Below, piece after piece: positions 1 to 6,656 of a DNA stretch of 6,656 bases (position 1 is its first letter; each line of letters opens with the position of its first letter). The position numbers and the translations under genes are program-made. The DNA comes from Acidobacteriota bacterium. Its GTDB lineage: Bacteria > Acidobacteriota > HRBIN11. The stretch is taken from positions 1-6,656 of the forward strand of contig JANXAA010000124.1 in assembly GCA_025061865.1 (NCBI GenBank), read 5' to 3'. Under the pieces are notes generated by a model. That model saw nothing but the letters and a program-made list of their open reading frames with translations. It was not told the DNA's origin and made no database searches.

Positions 1-512
1 GTATCCATGATCCAGGCCATGACCTGCTCGTCAGTAGTGATGTCGGGGGCCGGGATGTCCTTGTCGGGGCCGAGGACTTCCAGGAGCTCGGCCGTGTATC
101 GACGGGTCAACCGTTCGAGCTCGCCGGTCGAAAGCTCCGTCGGGTTGCATCGGACGCCCCCCTTGGCGCCCCCGAAGGGGATGTTGACGACGGCGCACTT
201 CATCGTCATCCAGGCGGCCAGGGCCCGGACCTCGTCGAGCGTCACGTCCGGGGCGTACCGGATGCCCCCCTTGGCCGGCCCCCGGGCCGTGCTGTGATGG
301 ACCCGGTAACCGACAAAAACCTCGAAGCGACCGCTGTCCATCTGGACGGGAATGTAGACGGTGACCTCGATCTGGGGGTGGCGGATGATCCGATACAGGC
401 TGGGGTCGATACGCAGGAGCTCGGCCGCCCGGTCGAAGCGCTTCATCGTCTGCTCAAAGAGGCTGTTTTCCGTCGGGACGTCGGCGACCAAGGCACTGAT
501 GTGCGAGAACAT
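1..512 (-). CDS. gdhA: Glu/Leu/Phe/Val dehydrogenase, probably glutamate dehydrogenase (N-terminal part, runs off left edge)
   Basis: This is the first 170 codons of an NAD(P)-dependent amino acid dehydrogenase; the family interconverts glutamate and 2-oxoglutarate plus ammonia in the cytoplasm. The N-terminal substrate-binding domain is visible: HHSTARGPAKGGIRY at residues 72-86, the family signature IPFGGAKGGVRCNP at 111-124 with the expected catalytic lysine K117, and DIPAPDITTDEQVMAWIMD at 152-170 with the conserved Asp of the APD motif (D157). The Rossmann domain lies outside the window, so NAD versus NADP use cannot be judged. The ATG start is chosen because GAGAGG (minus strand) sits five bases upstream and the homologous sequence begins soon after. 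A 170-base spacer with inverted octamer arrays separates it from cdaR. Leucine or phenylalanine dehydrogenase is less likely, because the N-terminal sequence resembles hexameric glutamate dehydrogenases. The symbol follows from the family only. Confidence 0.93.
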   Translation of the reverse strand, partial: MFSHISALVADVPTENSLFEQTMKRFDRAAELLRIDPSLYRIIRHPQIEVTVYIPVQMDSGRFEVFVGYRVHHSTARGPAKGGIRYAPDVTLDEVRALAAWMTMKCAVVNIPFGGAKGGVRCNPTELSTGELERLTRRYTAELLEVLGPDKDIPAPDITTDEQVMAWIMD

Positions 513-517
513 GGTTT

Positions 518-523
518 CCTCTC
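518..523 (-). promoter_or_regulatory. Ribosome binding site of gdh
   Basis: GAGAGG on the minus strand lies five bases before the ATG at 512. It directly follows the last unit of the octamer array (525-532), so the array reaches the ribosome binding site. Confidence 0.7.
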
Positions 524-524
524 G

Positions 525-604
525 GATGGGGAATTCGGCCATTCCGCAGGTCGACAGATAGGCAAGTGGGCAGACGGACAGGCAGAGGGGCAAGAAGGCA
601 CAGC
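525..604. repeat. Degenerate 8-base tandem array upstream of gdh (start-side arm)
   Basis: Ten consecutive 8-base units read in one phase on the plus strand: GATGGGGA, ATTCGGCC, ATTCCGCA, GGTCGACA, GATAGGCA, AGTGGGCA, GACGGACA, GGCAGAGG, GGCAAGAA, GGCACAGC. The best-conserved part is GGCA at the end of the unit; the last three units drift out of register with it. Units are far from identical, so a standard tandem-repeat finder may miss them. CAGATAGGCA at 555-564 is the exact reverse complement of TGCCTATCTG at 669-678, so this arm can pair with the short arm beside the cdaR stop. Confidence 0.65.
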
Positions 605-612
605 GTAAAGAA

Positions 613-649
613 CATAGAGCACGCTTGGCGCTTGAGTCTATACTCTATG
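613..649. repeat. Short inverted repeat in the gdh-cdaR spacer core
   Basis: CATAGAG (613-619) and CTCTATG (643-649) are perfect 7-base inverted copies around 23 bases. GAGT and ACTC form a smaller inverted pair near the right copy. No run of T follows on either strand, so it does not look like a standard intrinsic terminator. It could form the tip of the larger hairpin made by the flanking octamer arms. This may be chance on its own. Confidence 0.35.
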
Positions 650-660
650 CGTGGCGCCCT

Positions 661-684
661 TTCCGACCTGCCTATCTGCCCTTT
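661..684. repeat. Octamer array next to the cdaR stop (stop-side arm)
   Basis: Three units on the plus strand, TTCCGACC, TGCCTATC and TGCCCTTT, in inverted orientation to the array at 525-604. The last unit runs into the cdaR stop codon (683-685). TGCCTATCTG at 669-678 is the exact complement of 555-564. Confidence 0.55.
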
Positions 685-1630
685 ATTTCCGCCACCGGGG
701 GACCAGACGGACGATGTCCGGCTGGAGACGCCAGCGGGCGATGGTCCCCCGGAGGGCCTCCGGCCATTCGACGGTCAGCGTCACCGCCTGCCCCCGCTGC
801 GGCGTGCCACCCGTCCAACGAGCGACGACCTGCGGTGGGTCGCTCTCAAATAGGGCCTGTTTCGAGCGGGGCACCCAGAACGTGCCCTCGACTTGCCGGG
901 GCGTGAAGGTCCAGCCGGCTGGGAAATCGACGGCTTCGACGGCTAAGCGCAGGCGCACGGCCTCGGTGACCTCCTCGATCTGGACGACGACCCGGACCGC
1001 CCGGGGCTCGACGACCCGCCACTCGGGCGAATCGACACCGACCTGGACCGTCGTCTGGAGGCTCTGCGTGCGCATATGGATATTGATAGGCTCCGTCAGG
1101 GCCGCATGGACCCGGTCCACCAAGGAGGCCGGCCCCTCAGCCGTCACCGTCGTCGGCTCGGTCGTCACCTGGGTCAGTCGGTAGCCCGGAGCCGGCGTGC
1201 CGACAAACTGAGGCTGGACCGGTACGGACTTGGTCGTCAGGGCATCTAACACCAGGGTCACCTGGGCCGGCCGGATGCGGGAGACCCGAATCCGCGGAAC
1301 CCGGTGTTGGACCATGTCAGGGGCGAGGTGGACGATGCGCGCGCCCGGCTCGAAGCGGTCCAGGGCGATGGAGAGGAGAAACTGGTCCGGCGTCAGGGCC
1401 CGGACGACTGACGCCGGCCCCTGGACGGTCAGCTGGGCCCGCTGAGGGCCTCTCAAGACGACCATGCGGGCATTCCCCACTTGGTACTGGACGGGGACGT
1501 CCAGGATCCGCTCGACGACGTTCTGGCGGTTGACACCCCACCATAAGCCGACGGCGACGACTAGGGCGACTAACTTGAGCGACCCATTTCGCGTGACAGC
1601 CGCTACGACCCGGCGAAACCACCGGTGCAT
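683..1630 (-). CDS. cdaR: CdaR/YbbR-domain regulator of diadenylate cyclase
   Basis: A membrane-anchored YbbR-repeat protein of 315 residues, the usual genetic and physical partner of CdaA, which modulates cyclic di-AMP synthesis. The N-terminus is basic (MHRWFRRVV), followed by NGSLKLVALVVAVGLWWGV at 15-33. This matches the typical YbbR N-terminus, where a short lysine- or asparagine-containing stretch leads into a single membrane helix ending in tryptophans. The rest is beta-rich and outside the membrane, with about three YbbR-like repeats (roughly 40-130, 131-220 and 221-310). Repeats one and two share the pattern V-x-GP-x-S-V/L-V (QGPASVVRAL at 70-79, EGPASLVDRV at 165-174). The start is fixed by an in-frame TGA two codons upstream; no strong ribosome binding site is visible. 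The gene follows cdaA, but 145 bases of octamer-repeat spacer lie between them, where the two genes are often close or overlapping. glmM, frequently the next gene, is not seen; gdh follows instead. Confidence 0.9.
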   Translation of the reverse strand: MHRWFRRVVAAVTRNGSLKLVALVVAVGLWWGVNRQNVVERILDVPVQYQVGNARMVVLRGPQRAQLTVQGPASVVRALTPDQFLLSIALDRFEPGARIVHLAPDMVQHRVPRIRVSRIRPAQVTLVLDALTTKSVPVQPQFVGTPAPGYRLTQVTTEPTTVTAEGPASLVDRVHAALTEPINIHMRTQSLQTTVQVGVDSPEWRVVEPRAVRVVVQIEEVTEAVRLRLAVEAVDFPAGWTFTPRQVEGTFWVPRSKQALFESDPPQVVARWTGGTPQRGQAVTLTVEWPEALRGTIARWRLQPDIVRLVPRWRK

Positions 1631-1641
1631 AGATCAGAGCC

Positions 1642-1705
1642 CCAAGGCCCATGGACAATTCGGCCAGTAGGCCGATGGGCAGACAGGCAAGTGAGCAGAT
1701 AGGAA
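1642..1705. repeat. Degenerate 8-base tandem array upstream of cdaR (start-side arm)
   Basis: Eight units in a single phase on the plus strand: CAAGGCCC, CATGGACA, ATTCGGCC, AGTAGGCC, GATGGGCA, GACAGGCA, AGTGAGCA, GATAGGAA. The consensus is close to GATGGGCA and matches the array upstream of gdh. Bases 1680-1699 are 18/20 identical to 555-574. The array begins 11 bases from the cdaR start codon and leaves no clear ribosome binding site. Confidence 0.65.
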
Positions 1706-1752
1706 AGGGCGAAGCGCGTAAGCCGAGGGCTAAACGTCCTCCATGTCTTTAC

Positions 1753-1784
1753 TCTGGGCCCTCTGTCCCTCTGCTCTATCCGGG
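1753..1784. repeat. Octamer array over the cdaA stop (stop-side arm)
   Basis: Plus-strand units TCTGGGCC, CTCTGTCC, CTCTGCTC, TATCCGGG, pyrimidine-rich and opposite in sense to 1642-1705. The cdaA stop codon (1776-1778) lies inside. The match to the other arm's consensus is weaker than in the other two spacers. Confidence 0.4.
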
Positions 1785-2567
1785 CGCTTCTTCCGTCGGG
1801 ACCTGGGCTCGCCGAACGGCCGCGCCCAGGTCCTGGCCCGCCTGAAGGGCCTCGATCAGGACCCGGAGCTGGGGGATCGAGAGACCCATCTGGATTTGAC
1901 CCCCGTGGGCTAAACTGATCTGGCCCGTCTCTTCCGAGACGACGATGGCGATGGCGTCGCTTTCCTCGGAAAGGCCGACGGCGGCCCGGTGGCGAGACCC
2001 CAGGGGACGCACGATGGAAGGATTCGTCGACAGCGGCAGGTAGCACGAGGCAGCGGCGATGCGGTCCCCCTGGATGATGACGGCCCCGTCGTGAAGAGGG
2101 CTGTCTCGATGGAAGAGCGACACCAGCAAATCATAGGACACTCGGGCGTCTAAGGCGACCCCCGTCTCGACGTAAGGCCGGAGGCCAACCGCTTGCTGAA
2201 GGACGATGAGGGCCCCCATCCGTCGGTCAGCCAACGTCTGTACAGCCAGCAAGACCTCCTCCAATGATGGGTCCGGCTTGCCCCGCCGCGGGATCCAAGC
2301 CACCCAACGGGTCAGACCTGTTAGGAAGCGCCGCAGTTCGTCCTGGAAAAGGATGACAAATATGAGGATGAAAGCTGATAGGACGTTATTCATCAACCAG
2401 TAGACGGTCTGGAGCTTCAACCGCTCGGCGACCACGTACATAAACCAGAGGGTAAACAGGCCTAAGCCCATCGGGATGGCCCGGGTCCCCTTCAGCATCA
2501 GCAGGAGCTGATAGACCAAGAAGGCGATCAGGAGGATGTCGAGCGTGTCTGCCCACGTCACAGCCAT
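1776..2567 (-). CDS. cdaA: Diadenylate cyclase CdaA (DAC domain, cyclic di-AMP synthase)
   Basis: Condenses two ATP into cyclic di-AMP, a second messenger tied to potassium, osmotic and cell-wall control. The protein has 263 residues, near the usual CdaA length. Three hydrophobic segments come first (about 8-26, 32-48 and 60-76), with the characteristic DILLIAFLVYQLLLMLKGTRA at 10-30. The DAC domain follows, with LHDGAVII (158-165, holding the DGA motif) and SRHRAAVGLSE (191-201, holding the RHR motif), the two conserved nucleotide-binding elements, plus VSEETGQIS at 210-218. Both motifs are intact, so the enzyme should be active. The ATG at 2567 is preferred over an in-frame ATG at 2624, because the upstream 19 codons lie inside folP and lack family similarity. 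The start overlaps the end of folP by ten bases, which suggests translational coupling; GGGG directly before the ATG is a poor ribosome binding site. Confidence 0.96.
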   Translation of the reverse strand: MAVTWADTLDILLIAFLVYQLLLMLKGTRAIPMGLGLFTLWFMYVVAERLKLQTVYWLMNNVLSAFILIFVILFQDELRRFLTGLTRWVAWIPRRGKPDPSLEEVLLAVQTLADRRMGALIVLQQAVGLRPYVETGVALDARVSYDLLVSLFHRDSPLHDGAVIIQGDRIAAASCYLPLSTNPSIVRPLGSRHRAAVGLSEESDAIAIVVSEETGQISLAHGGQIQMGLSIPQLRVLIEALQAGQDLGAAVRRAQVPTEEAPG

Positions 2568-3751
2568 CCCCGCAGGTTCCAAGGCATCGAGGGGTCGTAC
2601 CGGGCCTGTTGGATGGCCAACCACACGGCCAGGCCCTTCCGCAGGGGCCAGACGTCATGAACCCGAAAGATCCGAGCCCCTGCCATCCAAGCCCACACGC
2701 AAGCCGCCAGAGTGCCCTCCAGCCGGTCTTCCGGTCCGCCTACATGGGCATAGGCCATAAAGGACTTCCGAGAAGGCCCGACCAAGATGGGACGGCCCAG
2801 ACTCTGGAGGAGGCCCAGGTGACGAATGAGCTGGAGGTTGTGCTCCGGCTTCTTTCCAAAGCCGATCCCCGGGTCCACGACGATCTGCTCGAGGCGGACG
2901 CCCGCCTGGAGAGCCGCTTCGATACGTCGTCGGAGAAAGTCGACGACGTCCCAGACGACGTTCTCGTAAATGGGCTCCCTCGGCATGGGCCGAATCCGTT
3001 CGTAGTAGTGCATCAGGACGATCGGCACGCCGTGGAAACGAGCGACCCGGAACATGTCGGGGTCGTACGTCCCGGCCGTCACATCGTTGATGAGGTCGGC
3101 GCCCATCTGGATAGCCCGGTCGGCGACCCGGGCGTAAAACGTGTCGATGCTGATGGGAATCGGCAAGAGCGGCCGCAAGGCCTGGAGGACGGGCTCGACC
3201 CGCTTCCATTCCTCCTCCGGCGACAGGTCCTCCGAGCCGGGGCGTGTACTCTGACCACCCAAGTCGATGAGGTCGGCCCCTTCCTGGTAGAGGGCTAAGG
3301 CCAGCCGGACGGCCTGGTCCACGTCAGGGGCCCGACTGCCTGGATAAAAGGAGTCAGGTGTCAGATTTACGATGCCCATCCATAGGGGGCGCCCCGGACC
3401 GACGACCAGGTCGCCATGAGGCATCGGCAGGACGAACTCGACGGTCTGGAGGGCTTCCCAGCGGGCCCGCATCTCGTGCCACAGGGGCTCAATGTCGTCG
3501 TATTCGTGGTGCAGACGGCCGACCTCGTCCTGCTGGATGTGCTCGTATACCTGCTGGAACAGCATCCCGTGCAAAGACGCCGGCACGCCCAGGAGGTACG
3601 CGTCTTGAGAGGGATCACGAGCGGCTATTAGGGTTGCCTGCTCCATGAGGGGACGGACTAAACGGAGAAACCGACGCCACGTCGGGGCGTCGACCCGAAA
3701 GACCCACCACACGACCTGGGTATGCCAATCCCGGTACGCTGAGACCCGCAT
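2558..3751 (-). CDS. folP: Dihydropteroate synthase, long form with N-terminal extension
   Basis: Joins p-aminobenzoate to dihydropterin pyrophosphate to give dihydropteroate in folate synthesis; the target of sulfonamides in general. From the chosen start it has 397 residues. The TIM-barrel catalytic part covers about 122-385 and all signatures are present: MGIVNLTPDSF (125-135), IDLGGQSTRPG (162-172, Gln where many have Glu), SIDTF (201-205), INDVTAG (221-227), IVLMHYY (244-250), VVDPGIGFGK (291-300), ILVGPSRKSF (322-331) and RVHDV (363-367). The first 120 residues are an extra domain not found in short enzymes of about 280 residues; long DHPS proteins near 400 residues are known in some bacteria, so this is not a random fusion. 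The start at 3751 is preferred to the in-frame ATG at 3796, because the 15 codons between them are octamer-repeat DNA. A GAGG lies 11 bases upstream of the chosen start. Overlaps cdaA by ten bases. Confidence 0.95.
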   Translation of the reverse strand: MRVSAYRDWHTQVVWWVFRVDAPTWRRFLRLVRPLMEQATLIAARDPSQDAYLLGVPASLHGMLFQQVYEHIQQDEVGRLHHEYDDIEPLWHEMRARWEALQTVEFVLPMPHGDLVVGPGRPLWMGIVNLTPDSFYPGSRAPDVDQAVRLALALYQEGADLIDLGGQSTRPGSEDLSPEEEWKRVEPVLQALRPLLPIPISIDTFYARVADRAIQMGADLINDVTAGTYDPDMFRVARFHGVPIVLMHYYERIRPMPREPIYENVVWDVVDFLRRRIEAALQAGVRLEQIVVDPGIGFGKKPEHNLQLIRHLGLLQSLGRPILVGPSRKSFMAYAHVGGPEDRLEGTLAACVWAWMAGARIFRVHDVWPLRKGLAVWLAIQQARYDPSMPWNLRGWL

Positions 3752-3762
3752 GGCCCGCCATC

Positions 3763-3825
3763 CCTCGGCAATTCGGGAATTCGGTAGTTCGGCCATTCAG
3801 GAACTCGATAATCGGCAGATGAATA
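3763..3825. repeat. Degenerate 8-base tandem array upstream of folP (start-side arm)
   Basis: Plus-strand units CCTCGGCA, ATTCGGGA, ATTCGGTA, GTTCGGCC, ATTCAGGA, a 7-base unit ACTCGAT, AATCGGCA, GATGAATA. The consensus is ATTCGGCA. The gene-proximal unit contains the GAGG that may serve as the folP ribosome binding site. An alternative in-frame ATG for folP at 3796 falls inside this array. Confidence 0.72.
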
Positions 3826-3841
3826 ATGAGCGGGGACGCGT

Positions 3842-3956
3842 GCTTTGTTAACTCGGATTTTGGGGTTGAGCGGTCCGGGGTCCGGGAAAAACCTAACCCC
3901 GGGCCCCGGATCCCAAGCCCCCAAGACCTAACACCCCAAATTCAAATTAACAAAGC
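3842..3956. repeat. Nested imperfect inverted repeat (115-base hairpin or cruciform) in the ftsH-folP spacer
   Basis: The ends GCTTTGTTAA (3842-3851) and TTAACAAAGC (3947-3956) are perfect inverted copies. Over 29 bases, the two ends match at 22 positions without gaps. Inside, GGTCCGGGGTCCGGG (3872-3886) pairs with 3898-3912 at 13 of 15 positions around the loop AAAAACCTAAC. The right half also drifts with a period near 8 (TCCCAAGC, CCCCAAGA, CCCCAAAT). The flanks show no convincing target-site duplication and there is no open reading frame of note, so this is not called a mobile element. On the minus strand the inner stem is followed by no T run, so a normal intrinsic terminator is unlikely, although the strong stem could still slow or process the ftsH transcript. 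Confidence 0.7.
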
Positions 3957-3984
3957 GTTAGGAGGCCGACAGTAAAAAGGGAGG

Positions 3985-4064
3985 CATCGAGTGTCCGACA
4001 TGCCTTCAGATCGCTCGCCTTCTGCACCGGACGGCCGAATCGCCGAACTGCCGAACGGATGATT
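3985..4064. repeat. Octamer array next to the ftsH stop (stop-side arm)
   Basis: Ten plus-strand units in one phase: CATCGAGT, GTCCGACA, TGCCTTCA, GATCGCTC, GCCTTCTG, CACCGGAC, GGCCGAAT, CGCCGAAC, TGCCGAAC, GGATGATT. The three units at 4033-4056 fit TGCCGAAT, the exact reverse complement of the ATTCGGCA consensus at 3763-3825. With that arm and the central hairpin it fills nearly all of the 317-base gap between folP and ftsH; only short unassigned stretches remain (3826-3841, 3957-3984). Confidence 0.62.
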
Positions 4065-4068
4065 CATT

Positions 4069-5967
<1,899 letters not shown>

Positions 5968-5975
5968 GGAAGGGA

Positions 5976-5980
5976 CCTCC
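5976..5980 (-). promoter_or_regulatory. Ribosome binding site deciding the ftsH GTG start
   Basis: GGAGG on the minus strand, eight bases before GTG at 5967, in the 34-base gap after hpt. It supports the short start over the longer ATG start inside hpt. Confidence 0.8.
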
Positions 5981-6001
5981 GTCCGTGAAGCTCTTGATAG
6001 T

Positions 6002-6535
6002 TTAGGCCGGACCCGGGCCGTCTTCCAGTTGAGCGATGTACGACAGATTCCGATAGCGCTCCTCGTAGTCCAGGCCGTAGCCGACGACGAAGACATCCGA
6101 TAGGATGAAGCCCACGTAGTGGGCCTGCACGGCGACCCGCCGCCGGGCCGGTTTCTCCAGCAGACAGCAGACCCGTACCGAACGGGCGCCCATCTGCTCG
6201 ACCTTTCGCACGAGAAAGTCCAGTGTAATCCCCGTGTCCAAGATGTCCTCGATGATCAGGACGTCCCGCCCCCCGACCTGAAACTCTTCTTGCCAGTAGT
6301 GAATTCGCACGTCCCCGGAAGACTCCGTACCCGCATAGGACTTGAGCTCCACGAACTGGACCGAGACGGGATTCGGAAGGAGACGCAACAGGTCCGCCGC
6401 AAAGAACAGGGCCCCCTTCAGGACGACGACGGCCGTGATAGACCGGTCCTGATAGTCCTGCCCGATCTGCTGGGCCAGTTCCCGCAGGCGGTCCTGGATC
6501 TGACGCTCGGTGTAAAGGACTTTAAGCTTCGCCAC
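6002..6535 (-). CDS. hpt: Hypoxanthine (guanine) phosphoribosyltransferase
   Basis: Salvages hypoxanthine and guanine to IMP and GMP using PRPP, in the cytoplasm. The protein has 177 residues, the usual length for the bacterial enzyme. Visible motifs: VVVLKGALFFAADLL (36-50) with the LKG diphosphate-contact loop; the flexible active-site loop SYAGTESSG (66-74); the PRPP-binding motif VLIIEDILDTGITL (92-105) with E96, D97 and D100; LLEKPARR (125-132) with K127, which contacts the purine; and SDVFVVGYGLDYEERYRNL (146-164), the conserved C-terminal part. In that last block many homologues have IPD where this one has LSD, a mild change not expected to stop catalysis. The GTG start is supported by GGAGG six bases upstream. 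hpt beside ftsH is a common bacterial pairing. Specificity for hypoxanthine over guanine cannot be told from sequence. Confidence 0.96.
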   Translation of the reverse strand: MAKLKVLYTERQIQDRLRELAQQIGQDYQDRSITAVVVLKGALFFAADLLRLLPNPVSVQFVELKSYAGTESSGDVRIHYWQEEFQVGGRDVLIIEDILDTGITLDFLVRKVEQMGARSVRVCCLLEKPARRRVAVQAHYVGFILSDVFVVGYGLDYEERYRNLSYIAQLEDGPGPA

Positions 6536-6656
6536 GGTGCACCTCCCAGATCCATCGGGTTTCTGGCCTCACCCGAGCCCACTCGGCGATAGCCAGCCCC
6601 AGGACGGCAGCGATCCCCGCCGCCGTCTCCAGGACAGAGAGCCGGAGCCGTGCCCC
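6522..6656 (-). CDS. C-terminal end of an unidentified reading frame (runs off right edge)
   Basis: An open frame of 44 codons enters from the right edge and ends at TAA (6522-6524), 14 bases inside hpt. It has a hydrophobic stretch LETAAGIAAVLGLAIAEW (residues 9-26) followed by a basic and tryptophan-containing tail ending HRGEA. A short overlap with hpt would fit an operon. In many genomes tilS precedes hpt, but this tail shows no feature I can tie to TilS, and the hydrophobic segment looks more like a membrane helix. One other frame is also open over this stretch, so the assignment is uncertain. No function is offered. Confidence 0.4.
   Translation of the reverse strand, partial: GARLRLSVLETAAGIAAVLGLAIAEWARVRPETRWIWEVHRGEA
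6542..6546 (-). promoter_or_regulatory. Ribosome binding site of hpt
   Basis: GGAGG on the minus strand, six bases before the GTG at 6535. It lies inside the preceding partial frame and supports the GTG start. Confidence 0.8.

Noticed and set aside
525..604. A CRISPR array
   Set aside because: The units are 8 bases, contiguous and degenerate, with no conserved long repeat, no spacers of equal length and no cas gene nearby.
600..660. A sigma-70-type promoter for gdh around TATAGA on the minus strand
   Set aside because: No acceptable -35 element lies at the right distance, and the AT-rich stretch belongs to the inverted-repeat core.
651..1184. A 177-codon plus-strand frame over the end of cdaR
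   Set aside because: It is antisense to cdaR, Arg/Thr/Ser-rich as expected for a shadow frame, and has no family signature.
2609..3298. A 229-codon plus-strand frame
   Set aside because: It is the antisense shadow of folP, whose catalytic motifs are read on the minus strand across the same bases.
3872..3914. An intrinsic terminator after ftsH
   Set aside because: The stem is strong but no T run follows it on the minus strand; TTTTT lies in the loop instead.
3842..3956. A transposon-derived MITE
   Set aside because: Terminal inverted repeats exist, but no convincing target duplication flanks them and no second copy is in the window; kept as an inverted repeat only.

Overview
The window holds housekeeping genes of a GC-rich bacterium, all on the minus strand, so transcription runs right to left. 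In transcription order they are: the end of an unidentified reading frame (right edge), hpt (hypoxanthine phosphoribosyltransferase), ftsH (membrane AAA+ zinc protease), folP (long-form dihydropteroate synthase), cdaA (diadenylate cyclase), cdaR/ybbR (CdaA regulator), and the first 170 codons of a Glu/Leu/Phe/Val-type dehydrogenase, probably glutamate dehydrogenase, which runs off the left edge. The order hpt-ftsH-folP-cdaA-cdaR recurs in several bacterial phyla (general knowledge). It does not fix the taxon. A deep-branching or thermophilic lineage is possible, but nothing in the window proves it.

Region by region (minus-strand genes): 1-512 gdh start; 513-682 spacer; 683-1630 cdaR; 1631-1775 spacer; 1776-2567 cdaA, overlapping the end of folP by 10 bases; 2558-3751 folP; 3752-4068 spacer of 317 bases; 4069-5967 ftsH, 34 bases after hpt; 6002-6535 hpt; 6522-6656 a partial frame that overlaps the start of hpt. 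No tRNA, rRNA, CRISPR array, insertion sequence or convincing promoter was seen.

The genes link nucleotide salvage (hpt), membrane protein quality control (ftsH), folate synthesis (folP) and cyclic di-AMP signalling (cdaA with its partner cdaR). The junctions folP/cdaA, hpt/ftsH and upstream frame/hpt are tight enough for co-transcription.

The most unusual part is the DNA between genes. Each of the three spacers longer than 100 bases is built largely of degenerate 8-base units. The units next to the downstream gene's start have the plus-strand form GATAGGCA or ATTCGGCA. Those next to the upstream gene's stop are the reverse complement (TGCCTATC or TGCCGAAT). Each spacer is therefore a pair of inverted, period-8 arms around a core. 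In the largest spacer the core is itself an imperfect 115-base hairpin with a perfect 10-base terminal stem. I do not recognise this architecture as a named repeat family; it is the best candidate for something undescribed here.
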